DNA of 64,000 bases from Coffea arabica (taxonomy: Eukaryota; Streptophyta; Magnoliopsida; Gentianales; Rubiaceae). Where the stretch lies: positions 4,278,001-4,342,000 of the forward strand of contig NC_092310.1 of the NCBI RefSeq assembly GCF_036785885.1. The letters are read 5' to 3'. The notes beneath the pieces were generated by a model. The model made no database searches, was not told where the DNA came from, and saw nothing but the letters and a program-made list of their open reading frames with translations. Position 1 is the stretch's first letter; each line of letters begins with the position of its first letter. Positions 12,041-25,000 of the stretch are shown here, in pieces. A program made the position numbers and the translations under genes.

Positions 12041-12599
12041 TGAGAAGGATCATTTTGGCCCTCATAAGTACGCGTACCTCGCTTCTGCTACTATTGAAGA
12101 CCGCCGAAGGGACCGACTCCCCGATGTGTTGGACCCCGGATGAGCTCACCTCGACATGACCCCCACCAAAGGCCGGGGTCAGAGACGTGTCCCTGACCCT
12201 GTCTCCTTGTCAGGTCATAGGATGGTCAGGTTCAGATACAGTCTGACAACTGTTAGAGTTCAGAACGATTGATGGGACCTGCTGTCGCCGCCAATCTGTC
12301 AAGTAAAGCTGAAAGTCTGGGCGTGGCAGTCCCTAGAGAACGGGATCCTCTTAATCCTTTCTCCCTCTCATATAAATACTCCTAAGACTCTTGAGAAAAG
12401 GGTAAGAGTCTCTTAATCTAATTCAGTAACTTGACCCTTTCTGAAAAGTAACTAATTAGATCGTCGGAGGTGAATCAGGGGATCTAGCCCCGCATTACTT
12501 GCAGTTTGAGCAGGTGACTTTTGAGGAGTTTCACTTCCCCACCTGATGACACTCCAGCTGGTGAGGTAAGACCCGATCCACCCAAAAATCATCTCTTCA
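12041..12599 (+). repeat. 3' LTR of the Tat element
   Basis: This is the partner of 3194-3753, with the same TG...CA ends. It differs at roughly 37 sites, including two or three short indels. It is followed by the TGTAT duplication at 12600-12604. Confidence 0.92.
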
Positions 12600-12604
12600 T
12601 GTAT

Positions 12605-14015
12605 CAACACATATTTTTAGTGTAAATAATTCTTTAATAAAAGTCTACAAATTCAACACTTACTTCCATATGATAAGATGATATAGGGTTACATCTAAAT
12701 ATTCTTAATAATTTAGCAAGGTCTTTCAAAATTCATAAATTAAACTTATAAATACTCAATGAACCCTACTAAAGAATACCACATAATTAACTTATATTCA
12801 TCCCGACATTATGCATCTAAACCTTGATTTACTTTTCATACTGCCTCACGATTTCATGATTCAAATGTTTTTATTTAAATTAAGATCACATACCAAGCTT
12901 TTTTAATCATTTTATTTCAATGCAATACCTGTGTATCTAGTTGATTGTGAGTTACGCTTTCTCAGATTCAAATATAAATTTGCGAAAGTTTGGATATTTA
13001 TCAGCCTTTGTGTTACGAATTCAAGCTCCACCTTGCACTCAAGAAATCCTCTAGACTTGATTCAATCACTTCCAATATTGCAATTGACACCATATCAAAT
13101 GGCAAATAGAAGCTTAACCACCAAAACTACATCACATAGTTCAAAGTGTCAAGGCAGAACGAACCCTAAAAAGTTTGGTTGAAAAATGTCACAGCTCGGA
13201 TTTTCCAATCAATGGGATTGTTTATGATGCATTTATGCCTCAGGTTCTTCACGTTGTCATTTATTCATGGTTTCGACAGTCACGTAATTGATTCAGAGTA
13301 AAATGTACTAAAAAACCTAGGTTGGGATTAAGTTTTGCTAACTTGAATTTATAAGGAATTTAAAGTTAAAATTTAAAAAATAAAGGATGAAAAAATTCAT
13401 GTGGCCAAATGTGAATGACGGTTTGAATAATTTTTCCTTCTTGCTTAACATATTGTTTACTTGCAAAAATAGATTATTTTACTATTTTGTTCATATTTGT
13501 GTCGCAAAGTAAGACTTTGGCCTTGATCCATGGTCAAAAAGTTAAATGTTCCGTATGCCCATTTGACCATAGTAGCAGATAATTTGGGGCGCGCACAATC
13601 GTACATCCGATAGGCATCTAAAGTCAGGAAGATTAATTGAATTATTGAAAGGCCAAAGTAGCAACATAAAATGGATGGAGACTTTTCTTTTCTTTTCTTT
13701 TTTCCGGTGATTGGTTTAGTGGGAAGAGAAAACTGAATGACAAATTGCATGGGCCGGCCATAATGATGCATTTCGTTTGTCAACTTTTTTCACTGCTTCC
13801 AAGGGGCCTTCTCTTTTGATGTTTTTTTTATCTTTGTCCTTAAATAAAGAAATTAATTCATGAAATCACCGTTTTAGCTGATCAAGTCCAGTCCAATATT
13901 TCTCTCCATTTTCAATTCAAAATATCTTGTTGAAATTTCTGGTACTTGGACCAATCGGTGACAAAATATCAGTCAAGTCTTCTATTTTTTTTTTATGTGC
14001 ATAATGCGGCTAGCC
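12605..14015. other. Gene-free interval
   Basis: AT-rich DNA with short meaningless open frames only. No splice-linked exons, RNA genes or paired repeat ends were seen. Confidence 0.6.
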
Positions 14016-14020
14016 AATCA

Positions 14021-17000
14021 TGTGACGCCCCCACATCTCCTTAAGGTGAACCAAAGGGTATCCGCGGGACGCCTGCCCAACTCTCGCCAGGACTCAAGCA
14101 ATTCCATTCAATTTAAAACCAAACCGAACATTTCGAAGAGAGCAACATGAATACAAATAATGCGGAAGCGTTCAAACTTAACAAGTCACTTAACATGTAA
14201 CCAGTACATCGGGTAATCATAATACGACTTAAATTCTAAATACACGTCAGGGCCCAAATTTTTACATTTCAATTCCAAAAGTACAACCCAAACCAGGGTA
14301 CAGCAAAATATAGAAGAAATCCTAAACAAAAGTACAACGAAGGGTTTCTCCATACTTCTCCGAGATTCGGTCCTGTTAAGAAAAATAAAACTATAGAGTG
14401 AGCTAAACGCTCGTGAGGCCAAGAACACACATGCAAGCACATTGTTCAAATAGCAATCCCAAATTTATTAAATAAAACCGTGATATCTCAATAATCAACC
14501 ATTCGAGCAGGAAAGTAATCAGAAACAATTCAAGGATACAGTAGCTCTCAGGAGCTAAGTTCCACTCGCTCTGCCGATGCCATTCGTATACCTTCCCGCA
14601 ATGACCCTCCGTCAACCGGGTCGGTATTTCCATTTCTGTAAATCACCACTTACTTCCCTCCATCCACCGTACACCTCCAGGGTCCACAAGTCATTTATAA
14701 GGCGATACTCCACGAGTATGCCAAGCAAGACCTCTCATTAGGTCGAGCTTATATATCTCATGGCTCGCCCAGGTTCCCGACCAAGCCCATTGCCGGCTCG
14801 AGTCCAAGGTCGACCTATGAGTTTAGGCGTTCCCCATTCATTTGAAAGTCGAGGAGATTCACTCCAACGACGTATGTAGTCATAACATACCATTGCATTT
14901 CATTCATTCATTCAATACATTTCATTCATTCATTTGAAATTAGAACGAGTGTGATAAAGTACACACCCGCCCTTATTTTTAAAATCTCCAACAATTACCA
15001 CAAATAAGCAAGTATCAAGGATTCACACACTTGACACTCACCGAGCAATTCAATAAGGATTATTTTCTGGAAGTTCAAGTGTCCACTGTAAGATCTTCTT
15101 GAATGTCTCCTTGTGTGCCTGGCAATTAATAGTGGATACTCACTCAAATATCTCAATTATCAAGGAAGATTGTACACTAGTACAATCTAAAGAATATTTC
15201 ACAAAAATGAACCTCAATTACTCGTAAATCGAGGTTCAACTTGCATTTTATTAAGTACAATATTATTTGAGTTTTTATCATGAAAATCGAGGGCAAAACG
15301 TTTGAATAATACTAAGAGAATTAAGAGTTTTGGAAAAACTCCTTTGCCTTGAAAATTGAAAATTTTCAGTTTTATTATAAATTTTTGAAAATTTGTATCT
15401 CTCTCAATATAAGCCCAAAATTGGAAAATTTTATACCGTTGGAAACCTTTTGGAAAGTGTTAAAAGTTCTTAGAAGACACTTTTCCATGAATCTAAGTGG
15501 AAAGTACTCAAAAATGAGCTTGAAATCACTGTTCCAGAATGTTCAGGATTGAGCTGGGGTTGATTTTTCGCTAACTTTGGAAATTTGGCAGAATTCACTC
15601 GTTGCAAAATAGCTCTTGACATTTATAACTCATTTAGAGGTGCAAGTAAGGTTTAGGTCAGAATAAGCAGATTGAGAATTGGAGTTTCGAGCACCGAGAT
15701 ACGGTTGCTCGAAGTTGGGAAAATTCAAGTCTGGTTAACAATTTCCAGATTTGAGTTTCCAAAATTGGAACCTTAGCTAAGAGTCAAAACGAACTTGGAT
15801 TGGTATAAATTTTTGCAGTATTTTACTCCTATATGAAAGGTATCTCTCTATCAAATTTCAGGGAAAAATACCCTCGGGAAGGTAGTTAATTAATCATCCA
15901 AAGTTCAGGAAAATTTCTAAAGCAACCTGTCTTTTGACTTCATTTTCCAATTCAAATCGTTTAATCAAGAAAGCTATCCAACCATGGTTCATTTGTGAAA
16001 TAAAGGTCTAAGATACATCCATGATACCTTTGGTAAGTGTTTAGCATCAAGAACTTCAATTAATAAGATCACTCCCAGGTTTTGTCCCAAACCAGTCCAA
16101 GTAGTACGGTTTTTCCAAAACAGGGCAGTCCTCTTGTTTTTGTCACAACTCAGTCAATTTAACTCAGAACGGAGCATGGTTTATGTTGTTGAAAAATAAA
16201 TTCATAGGGCTATAATATCACAGAAGAAATCATTTCGAAATTTGGCACCCAACTAGTTCAAAATCGGGCATCAATTTGCTGCCTTATCACTTCGTTCCAG
16301 TTGAACAGAGCAACAGGACAGCAATCTTAAAACGTTTGGTTCAGCTCAGTCACAAAGAATCAGAACGTGCATTTTATCTCAAATTAAAGCCTGGAATGTC
16401 TAATTTCAAACGCCACTAACGGCACTTGATTTCGACATCCGAGGACAGAGTTATGGCCGAAACACCACCGCTGGTCAGAGCCATACGTGAACAGTTTCCA
16501 GATTTGCTAGTTTCACAAAAAAAATTCATTTGTCCAACCAAACCTCAATATTTTTCAATGAAATTTTTCACACATCTAATACGTCATATAAACATCAGAT
16601 TCAAGCCATTAGATCATTTAAAATTGGCCTTAAAATGGCCGAACAAGGCAGGGGCAAAATCGGAAACTTTTGCTTCTTGCACCCAATGAAATTTCTATCA
16701 ATTACACACCATTAATCCATCATTTTAACCACTAAACCAACAATATATCCACCATCAATCGTCAAATCAGCAACAACCCAAGAGTGAGAGTTCATAGAGC
16801 CCACTTTCACATTTTTCAATAATATCAAGTCATCTACTTACATGCAAGTACTTAGAGATGCATATCTACTACTATAAATCAAGTTTAAGGTGATGGATCA
16901 TGTTATACCTTCTTAATGTACTAGATCAGAATTTTTGGCCCTTGAAATGCTCCAAGAAATCGTGATTTTCGGCACCCTTTTTGCAGCTCAAAATGATCTC

Positions 17001-17754
17001 CTAGTGTTAAGCTAAGTGTGGTGCAAGTTTGGTTGAATTTGGAGATGTTTTGGTGGTGGTTTGAGTAAGATTTGTGAAGTAAAATGAAGAACAATGGAGC
17101 TTAAGAGAGAGAGAGGGCTGGTCGGCAGTCTTGAGAAGGAAGAGAGAGAGAGTGATCAGATTTTTAAACTTCCAAGAGAAGATACTAACTTGTGGCCACA
17201 AATCACCCATTAGTCAACTCACATTAGGGGGCGTTTGGCGCGATTAGGGTTCGATTTCTCGCGCGTTTGGTTCACTAGTGCACTAAACCTCTAATGCACT
17301 TATATTCATGTAAATATTATTCACTCTTAATTATCCCGAAATAAGGGTCTAAAGTCCCTCAAATAAAGTCGCGCGTGTAAAAACGCATACCGTCAATTTT
17401 AACGCTATAACGCGAAACCTCCGAGAAATTCTTATAACGATTGTACTACTAACTATCACTTGAGTATTTATTCATAAGATTACCTATTTTAGGACCATAG
17501 TACAAGTCTCCAATATTCCAAACTTATTGTACTCCCACGCGGTAAAATCTCCGAGCACTATTCACTATTTTTACTAAACGCACTCCAGGAAATTAATTTT
17601 TGAGACGAGTCACTTTAAAAATATAACGAAATTATATTATCATGTATTTAGGTCTAATAAGACTAAAAAATATTCCTCGTGGCAAAACTCCAATTAAATA
17701 ATTTATTAAGCCATAAATTAGGCTTAAAAATAATAGTTTTTACGAGTCCTCACA
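14021..17754. mobile_element. Large solo LTR (3.7 kb)
   Basis: The unit starts TGTGACGCCC and ends CCTCACA. It is flanked by a perfect AATCA duplication (14016-14020 and 17755-17759). It holds no coding domain of any length, no internal PBS or polypurine tract, and no second copy of its ends, so a solo LTR left by LTR-LTR recombination fits best. Read on the minus strand it starts TGTGAGGACTCG and ends GGGCGTCACA, a pattern familiar from long-LTR chromovirus (Tekay/Del-like) elements, so minus may be the true orientation. Assignment to that lineage is inference. Confidence 0.8.
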
Positions 17755-17759
17755 AATCA

Positions 17760-19689
17760 TGCTTTGATCTTTGTGGTAGAAATGATGGAGAGTGAGTTCG
17801 ATTCCAACCGCATGAAGAAAAGGATTTTTGTCTACCCAAATATACTACAAATTCCACAACGATGTTGGTGTTAGTTATGCATTAATGATTGTCACAATAT
17901 ATGAGGGATTGCACCTTATACTGGAATTATTTTTAAAAATATAGTATAAAAAAGTAATGGGGTTAGGTAGTCCATTGAATAGGGCTACCCTTTCTTCCTT
18001 TCCATTCAACATGTAACTGTTTTACAAATTCAACACCACTTAATAAGTTCAACAGATGAATTTTTATTTATCAAACATCCAAAGCATCTGAATATCTGAA
18101 TGAATTCAGTTTCAGCACTTTTTTATGTTATCAAATAGACACTTAGTCTTTTTGTTGATTATTACTCAGAAGGTCATTTTTTCAAACACATGTAACGGAC
18201 AATCTAGACAGATGTGGAATCAAAAGAGGAACGTGGCAATAGTTGCTTTTTTTTTTTTACTTCTTTGGTAAATGAAAATCATCTATTTTCGTCCTTCACA
18301 TGTACAAGTTGAAGCAAAGTGGCGACTGGTCTAAATTCACAAATAGCTAGTTACGAACCTGTATGAGGCATGAAAAAAATTTTCAACTAAAAAAAATATG
18401 CATAAGTACATGTATTTAAATTATTCTTCACCAATTTATAAACCACTATTAGGTTCATGATTCAAATCTTGATCTTGACAGTTAGAGTTGGGAAGGCTGG
18501 CAGGACAGGTGTGAGGATAAAAAAATGATAATGACAACGTGCTATGAAATGAACCATTTCTGCTGGAATTATGAATTACAGCGGTGTATTTATTACACAA
18601 GCCTAAATATGGCCAGGCACATAAAGAGAGAAACAGTCTTATGAACATGAGCAATCAATTGGTAACACTATGAAACACTATTGTAAGCAAAAGAATTATC
18701 AAAAGCATGAAGGATTGAATTTGGGTCTGCACAAAAACATTAGTTTGTAATTCCACAGTGATATTAGTGTTAGCATTATTAATGCTTGTCACAAATGTTC
18801 ATATGTGGGATCATTCTAAACAAAACAAACAAATAACTATAGGTTAGGTAGTCGATAGCAAACGTTTTAAGATATATTATACTTACCCTCTTTATGATTT
18901 ATTGTTTTTTTCATAATTTTTCTATGATTTTAAAAGATATACATAATCTTTCAAAGGTAGAGTTTGTATGAGGAATTATTCCTTACTTTCTATTAAAAAT
19001 TGAAAGTATTTTCCGTCATTGTTCTAATGCTATAAAAAATATTTTTAAACCCAGATCGGGAAATGAATCGAAAGAGCTTTTAGTTCGTGATTCGATCAGT
19101 TCGACCAGTTCAATTTCGATTCAAAGGTTTAATAATTTTTATTCATTTTAATGTTAAATAATGTGAGTAAAGCTAAAATATTTATTCTAAACAAAAAAAA
19201 AGTTAGTAAATTTGGTTGAACCACCCAACTTTTATTGATTTTAACCAGTTTGATCGATTCAATTAAACTTTTAAATCAACTATTAAACCGAACTGAAAAC
19301 ATGGCCTCAGCCAACCAACCGGTCCAGTTTGGTCTTCAAAACACTAATAAGAAGAAGACGAAAAAATGGTGGTGTCCCCCAAAGGTCTTCTTAAATTTTG
19401 ATTTTGCCTATTTCTTTCTTTTCCCAGTTTATCAGTTTAAATTTGGTGAAAATGGAAACTATAGAAGCAGTTATGGGCTGAGTGATTTCATTATAGACCC
19501 AATATCTGAATCTATATAACCCATACTCTACGAGTAGCCTTGGGCCTATGGCAGCCCATCATCCTTTTTCATCCTAAACTTTGACTCTGCTTTGCTTCAT
19601 AGGCAACGAGTTTAAGGACTACTAAGTCCAGGAACCACTACAGGGCCCTTTGCATTCAGAAATCTGCCCAAAACTGATTCAAAAATGTC
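17760..19689. other. Gene-free interval with short-repeat traces
   Basis: No gene was seen. Two related segments (about 17845-17920 and 18745-18820) share phrases like 'acaaattccaca' and 'attaatg.ttgtcac'. Each is preceded by a Pol III box-B-like motif ('gttcgattcc' at about 17797; 'ggttcatgattcaaatc' at about 18452), so they may be SINE copies. 19079-19345 is rich in 'accggtcc'-type words typical of dispersed plant repeats. Confidence 0.4.
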
Positions 19690-20023
19690 CTTGCATTCAT
19701 TAAATTCGTGGGTCTATTTGTGAGGCTGAATGGCTAATAAACCTACTATTAGATATCCAGTTGTGGTCAAAATCGATGCCAGCCATTTCTTTGTATTGTG
19801 ATAGTGAAGCCATTATGTCTAGAGCGCTAAATAGAATATATAACGGCAAATCTAGACGTACAAGTCTAAGACCGAATATGTTAGACAACTATTGAATGAT
19901 GACAATGTCACAGTGGTGTATGTTAGTTCATTCAACAACTTGGCAAATCCATTCACTAAATCTCTCTCAAGAGATGTAGTGAAAGCAACGTCATTGGGAA
20001 TGGGATTAAAACCCTTTGTCTAG
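19690..20023 (+). pseudogene. Ty1/copia RNase H C-terminal fragment
   Basis: From 19731 the plus strand reads 'WLINLLLDIQLWSKS', then 'MPAISLYCDSEA' and 'SRALNRIYNGKSR'. After frame changes comes 'NNLANPFTKSLSRDVV' and 'TSLGMGLKPFV', ending in a stop at 20021-20023. These are standard motifs at the very end of plant copia polyproteins. At least two frameshifts are present. The rest of the element to the left is missing. Confidence 0.8.
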
Positions 20024-20558
20024 AACCACTAGTAATGGTAACCCAACCTTTCTTCTGACACTAACACTAAATAAAAGGTTTAAAAGGTAATACCAAATTA
20101 TTAATAAGTAATTGTGAGCACTAGAAATTATATTATACCATTCCAAGGTACTAGTGCAGTTTGGTACTTAAGAGGATGAGCATCATACTCTTAATGAAGT
20201 TAAATATACTTTCATAGTGCCTTCATAATAAAGGCTTGAAAAGTACTTCACCTATATGATCATAGGAGTGGTGCCGCTCCTACCAAAAGTGGGGATTTTC
20301 TTTTGTAAATGATCATGAATCTAAGATGGATCACTGGGCCAGTAAAAGTGCTCAATCATTTCGTGAACTATTCTATGAAAGGGATATAATCTTGTGTGTG
20401 CTATTTCTATTTTAACTTTAAAGTCATGGTTTAAGCTATGTAGCCACCTTGACTTGTTAGAACAAGTGAAATATTTGCACTAAGAAAAGGGTTTAAGTTC
20501 AAAAACACCTTTCTCTATGCAAGATAATATCAGTGTTGATTTATTTTCATTACTAACT

Positions 20559-20569
20559 AAGTGGGGGAT
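20559..20569 (+). other. Copia polypurine tract
   Basis: AAGTGGGGGAT lies directly before TGTTGG, the usual copia polypurine tract/3' LTR junction. Confidence 0.75.
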
Positions 20570-21075
20570 TGTTGGTAATAGTTTGTAATGAGAAAGTTGA
20601 AGTTCATTGTTCCACATTGAAAGAGGATAGAGTGTTCATTGTTTAAATATGTCTTTGTCTTCTTTCCTTAACAAATTTGTTTCAAATATTAGTTTGGAGG
20701 AAAAGTTTGGTGGATAAGTTATTTCAATTTATATTTCATTCACTTGAATATAAATTGAAAGATATATAAAACGTCTTGACAAGGGCACTTGGGGCTTTCT
20801 GATTAGGGAGGGGTGCTAATTGATTGTTTGAAATATTTATTTTAGGTAATTAATTAGAGGTAGTTAATGACAATTACATTTAACAGATATATCTGTTAAA
20901 TCGTTAACTATCTATACAACTCTTCATTAAGAGTTGCATCCTTAATGGTGTCTTGAATAGGTGTTTCAATTCTTTAAAATTGTAGAACTTTGACAGAATT
21001 AAACTACTTTTGTTGATAGTTCTTAGATTTTGTTGTATCCTAGTGGTAATTTGTCTAGTATAGAAGCCAATAACA
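20570..21075 (+). repeat. 3' LTR of the truncated copia element
   Basis: It starts TGTTGG right after the polypurine tract and probably ends at ATAACA (21070-21075), giving a 506-bp LTR with TGTT...AACA ends. A TATA-like 'gatatataaaacg' lies inside at about 20760. The 5' LTR is absent, so no TSD can be checked and the exact 3' end is an estimate. Confidence 0.65.
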
Positions 21076-21382
21076 CTTTAAGGAAAGTGTTTTTTTTCAC
21101 GCATCAAAGTCTCAATGTCTGCTTAGTTTAAATCAGTTCTTTACAATATTTCATCATGTCTTCCTTAGAGGTCGCCATTGTTATTACAACCTCATGAACT
21201 GGTGATTTGAGGTATTGATCTTGGGAATGAAGGAGAAAACAGGGCAACTTTGAAAGTGGAGAATTAAATTAGATGCCACGTGATGAATGCAGGGTCCAGG
21301 ATTAGCACCAATACCATTAAATAATGTAGTTTCAAGGAGTAAATGTGCACATAGGATCTGTATTGCTGCTTTGGTATTCTCA
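21076..21382. other. Gene-free gap between copia LTR and CACTA element
   Basis: About 300 bp of unremarkable sequence. No features seen. Confidence 0.55.
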
Positions 21383-22078
21383 CACTACAACAAAAATGGC
21401 CTTTAACAGCATTTAAAGGTGTCAGTATAGATAATCTAACCTGACACTTTACCTTTTCTCACACCTCGGACGAGTGTCGTCCCTTCTAATGTAGGGATAG
21501 GTATATAGTATTCAAATGTGTCAAGAAAACTATGCTGTTATAACATCTCATCTGCCAACGAAAATTCCTTTTCTTGATAATCGAAAGTGTCAGGATAGCT
21601 ATAGTTAGTAATAAGTAGGAGTTTTTTTAACGGAGCTATACTGACACTTTTAACTGCCAGGAGTTTTTTTTTTTAATATAGAAGCAACCTGCCGGTAGTG
21701 CTCCCTGCTATACATTCCGTCAATCAAAAAATCCAAAGGACTTGTAAAATTATCCCAAAGAACAGAATGCATATAGTAATCTAAAAGCAAAAGTCAATGC
21801 TCAAATATAATTTGTTGAACTAAAAGTCAGTAACAAGTACAAACTTGAAAGATTCCCTAACAAGTATAATTTGTTGAACTAAAAGTCAGGTAACGTAATT
21901 GTACAACATTAGCAACGATTCGTGAGAGGTACAGTAAATATATATAGTACATTGTTTGGGTGCCTATAAAGCAAGATATTAAAACCGAGCAACCCATACC
22001 GCCAGCGAACTAATCAAAGTGAAGTCAGCTCCATGAATTTCTGTCTAATGTGATAATTGTCTGCACCAGTAAAGTACT

Positions 22079-22288
22079 TTACGGGCATTTTTTTTGAACA
22101 TTAGAAGCTCCATGTTCCTCAAACCTGTTAATCGAGAGATAAAACAGACTGAAAATGGGGAGAAAAAAAAAGAGAAAAGTTGAATATTGAAAGGTAGAGT
22201 GGATGTAAAAGCTTACTCGGATTTTGAAAACCACATTTGCTGAAAGGAACCAAGTGACGCCAGTATACTCCCACCTATCCAAACAGTG
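22079..22288 (-). pseudogene. ARP4: Captured last two exons of actin-related protein 4 (ARP4)
   Basis: The upstream exon (about 22288-22217) encodes 'TVWIGGSILASLGSFQQMW' followed by FSKSE, ending at a GTAAGC donor. The terminal exon (22124-22079) starts after an AACAG acceptor and encodes 'FEEHGASNVQKKCP' plus stop. Split codon phase matches (GA|G). This is the C-terminus of plant ARP4, a nuclear actin-related subunit of chromatin-remodelling and NuA4-type complexes. Only this tail is present, inside the CACTA element, so it is a captured fragment and not a gene. The acceptor of the upstream exon appears lost. Confidence 0.85.
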
Positions 22289-22829
22289 AATGCAACAAGT
22301 TAGTCAACGCACAGCATACTGAGATGCATCTAAAGCAATGTAGCTTCTAAATGCAAAGAAATGTCCACTTCAATCTTAAAGCAGAAGCAAATTGGTCTAA
22401 ACATGCAACTTTGGAGGAAGCACCGAGGCACATCTAGACTATATCGTAAGTAAACATATCAAATATTGTAAATTTTTGTATTTGGAGAAATCCAGCAATT
22501 TGCTGACTATATCAAAGTTAATTCTCCTAAAACATCATTTAAATGTTACACGCAAAATTATTGCATAAATTTGCCCTGTAAATTGTATTCTTCCCCATTC
22601 AAATTCTCTTACCTTTCATTTTTAAACATCCCCAAATAAAAATTCAGAAAAAATCAAAGCATATAGTTTTGAGAGGGCTTTCGACTTTCTAAGAAACTGA
22701 TGGACCATTTCTCAAGTTGGAGAAGAAAAGCTCATGAAGAATATATATGCAATTACCACAAAGAAATTAGTTCGAAATGAAGATCATAACAAGGTGAATG
22801 TAAAGAGATGTAGAGTGACAACTAGATAC

Positions 22830-23018
22830 CATTTTCAAATAGAAACTCAACTTTTTTAGGAGAACCACGTAATCTCCTTGCAGTAATTTGCAAAAGAGCA
22901 CCATCTATAAGCATGTGTTGTACCACTCTTGCAATATTTTTGGTATCATCAATTCCAAGATGGTGACTTCCTAGTAGCGGAATTTGGAGTTCCCTCATCA
23001 TTGAACCATTCCTAGAGC
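22830..23018 (-). pseudogene. Captured exon of an ERI1-like 3'-5' exonuclease
   Basis: The exon sits between a TTGTCAG acceptor and a GTATCT donor on the minus strand. It encodes 'QIPLLGSHHLGIDDTKNIAR' and downstream 'LLQITARR', then 'KVEFLFENG'. These are the H-x4-D end of the DEDDh exonuclease fold and the tail motif of ERI1-like exoribonucleases, which trim histone-mRNA, rRNA or small RNA 3' ends in other eukaryotes. The exon start seems frame-disturbed relative to the family. It is a fragment inside the CACTA element. Confidence 0.75.
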
Positions 23019-23397
23019 CTGACAATAAAAAAGTTTATCACTACAATCTAAGAAGTTTAACACAACTTGGTCTAATCGACAGCAGCTGCAAACGAGCATT
23101 GGGCTGAGATGAAACACTCTATAAAATGCATAAACTCACAGACCAATCTCACACTAATGCAACGTACTCTGAAAGTAGATTGTACAGTAACATGGTGGTC
23201 ACACAACTAAATCATGCCAACCTATGGTTCACAGAGTGTAATCAACTCAGCTGAATCCAAAGGGAATCATTTTGGAATCAGAAATGTGTAAGTACAGCAA
23301 ACTCACCCTTCACTTGCCAAAGAGAGATCAAATTAAAGAAAAAGGCTAACATTCAATAGTCAGTCATTAAATACATATTGTATAAACAATATCTCAC

Positions 23398-23567
23398 CCT
23401 TAGTTCCACATGGAAAAGATAAGGCCTCCTCTCTGTGTCATGAGAAAATCGAACTTTTCCCTTTTTCTCTCCTGACTTCATCCATTCCTTATTAACATTG
23501 GAATGAATCCACATATCTTCCATGTCTTCTTTCGAAGTTCTGGAGTCCCAAGTTGTATTCAATGGAC
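23398..23567 (-). pseudogene. Captured exon of a plant lytic-transglycosylase-like (SLT-domain) protein
   Basis: The exon is bounded by a GTAGCAG acceptor and a GTGAGA donor. It encodes 'TSKEDMEDMWIHSNVNKEW' then 'KSGEKKGKVRF' and 'RPYLFHVELR'. From memory of the family this matches the N-terminal part of plant proteins with a bacterial-type lysozyme/SLT fold ('DMEAMW...PYL...EL'). The biological role of that family is poorly known. A database search is needed to confirm the family. Confidence 0.6.
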
Positions 23568-23599
23568 CTGCTACCTCATGTATAAACACACAAAATTTA

Positions 23600-25000
23600 T
23601 CTTTCAGCACAAAGTATTATCAAAGTTACAGAAAATGTACACCAATTAAGTGACAATGAAGTTTTTACATTTCAATACGGTTTCTTAAGCAATGTACTGA
23701 GTAACATAATTACTTGGGTATATGATGACAAGCAAGCAGAGCATACTGCCCCTACGTAGATGTTATTTTTTTCTACTGCAAGATTTAGAGGAAATAAAGT
23801 CTGCTATTAAACTGAAAGACTACTTGATTGTGTTTGGATAATAATATTTCGTACTTAAGTTAGATAGGAGCTTACAACATCACAATAATAATTTCTTTAG
23901 CACGAGTAATGAGTTGCTTGCTTAGTAAAAGGGAAAAATACAAGTGATAAATTTCTCAATAGAAAAAATCTGAACAAAAATAATAATAATTCCCTCGAAA
24001 AAGTTGAAGGTAGCATGGCATTATCAAATTGTCATCCATGATCCATCCACTATAATAAGGAATAAGGGTGTTTGGAGGCATATGAAAGTGATGGGCTCAT
24101 TGCTTCTGAACCTTTACAATTGGGTACTATTTACGTATAATTGCTGCATACCTTTCCCTCACAATTGGGCATTGGTTCCAGGGAATTTGATTTGTGTCCC
24201 TGTTTTCTTCAAGAAGAATTACGCTCTTTCCTTGTCTTTACTTTCTCATCCCTTTATTCGTTTCCTTGCAAATTTTCTTCTTTCTTCATTCGAACCTTTC
24301 GACAAATAGGTAGTGAGCATGAAAAGTTTTGAAATTTCTTTTTCATCAATTCCTTATACGGCCTGAGCTTGATTTTAAATCTAAAGCTCTACTCAAACCT
24401 ATGATCAATTCCAGCCACTTAAAATCGATTAACAAGATGAAAGTAAAGCATAACCGACATGATTGCAGACAAAGAAGAAAACAATACAATTAAGGGGGAA
24501 AAAAGGTACAAGAGTGTGGGAAACTTTACAGTGATGATTTCCGCTGTAGTGGTTGGACTGCAGTGAGATGATAGCGGCAACCTTCGCCTACTCTACACCT
24601 CGGCACGCTCAACCTGAATATCTAGTCAGTAAGGAGAAGCATGGGGATGGGTTTCAGAGGAAAGAAGAAAAAGGAAAGAGCACGAGTATCTATTTTCTTA
24701 TTCTTTTTGTCCTAGCAAAGAGAGCGAAGGCTTATTGGTGCAGGTGTCGTGGTTGACCGAATAGGGTAAAGAAGCGGCCGAGTTAGCAACTGAAAATAGG
24801 GGAGTGGGCGGCGGCGAAGGCGGAAGACGGAAGAACCAAAATGGGGGAGTTTTGAGAGAGAGTTTGCCGAGAGAGAGAGTTTGTGAGAGAGATGAGAAGA
24901 ACCAAAATTTCGCTGGCTTGCAAAATAAAAGTTTTGAAATCTCACTAAGTGTTTTGGCGAAGGAATCTTCCGCCAAAATCAAAAAACATCATTTTATGTT
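23600..25000. other. CACTA interior without recognised exons
   Basis: No further captured exon could be named. 24540-24720 is less AT-rich and could be a 5' exon or UTR of one captured gene on the minus strand. 24845-24895 is a purine-rich GAGAGA tract. Neither yields a recognisable peptide. Confidence 0.4.

Larger units (their letters stand above)
3194..12599 (+). mobile_element. Ty3/gypsy retrotransposon, Tat (Retand-like) lineage, full length but decayed
   Basis: The element is 9.4 kb, bounded by 560/559-bp LTRs (TG...CA) and a perfect TGTAT duplication. Order on the plus strand: LTR, primer-binding site, gag, protease, reverse transcriptase, RNase H, second archaeal-type RNase H, integrase, antisense ORF, polypurine tract, LTR. 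The dual RNase H, lack of a chromodomain and antisense ORF between integrase and 3' LTR are known traits of the Tat branch. All sense frames carry stops and frameshifts, so it is non-autonomous now. It is noticeably GC-richer than the AT-rich host flanks. By eye the LTRs differ at about 37 of 560 positions, mostly transitions, suggesting an insertion a few million years old under usual plant rates. Confidence 0.93.

Noticed and set aside
16426..16715. Frames inside the 14021-17754 unit as genes
   Set aside because: They lie within a solo LTR and have no conserved domain.
17755..18820. Confident SINE or tRNA gene calls from box-B-like motifs
   Set aside because: A boxes are not convincing, no cloverleaf can be drawn and ends with TSDs were not found. 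Only mentioned as possible.
22079..23567. A single intact minus-strand host gene in the CACTA interior
   Set aside because: The three exon groups belong to three unrelated protein families, and frames do not join across them.
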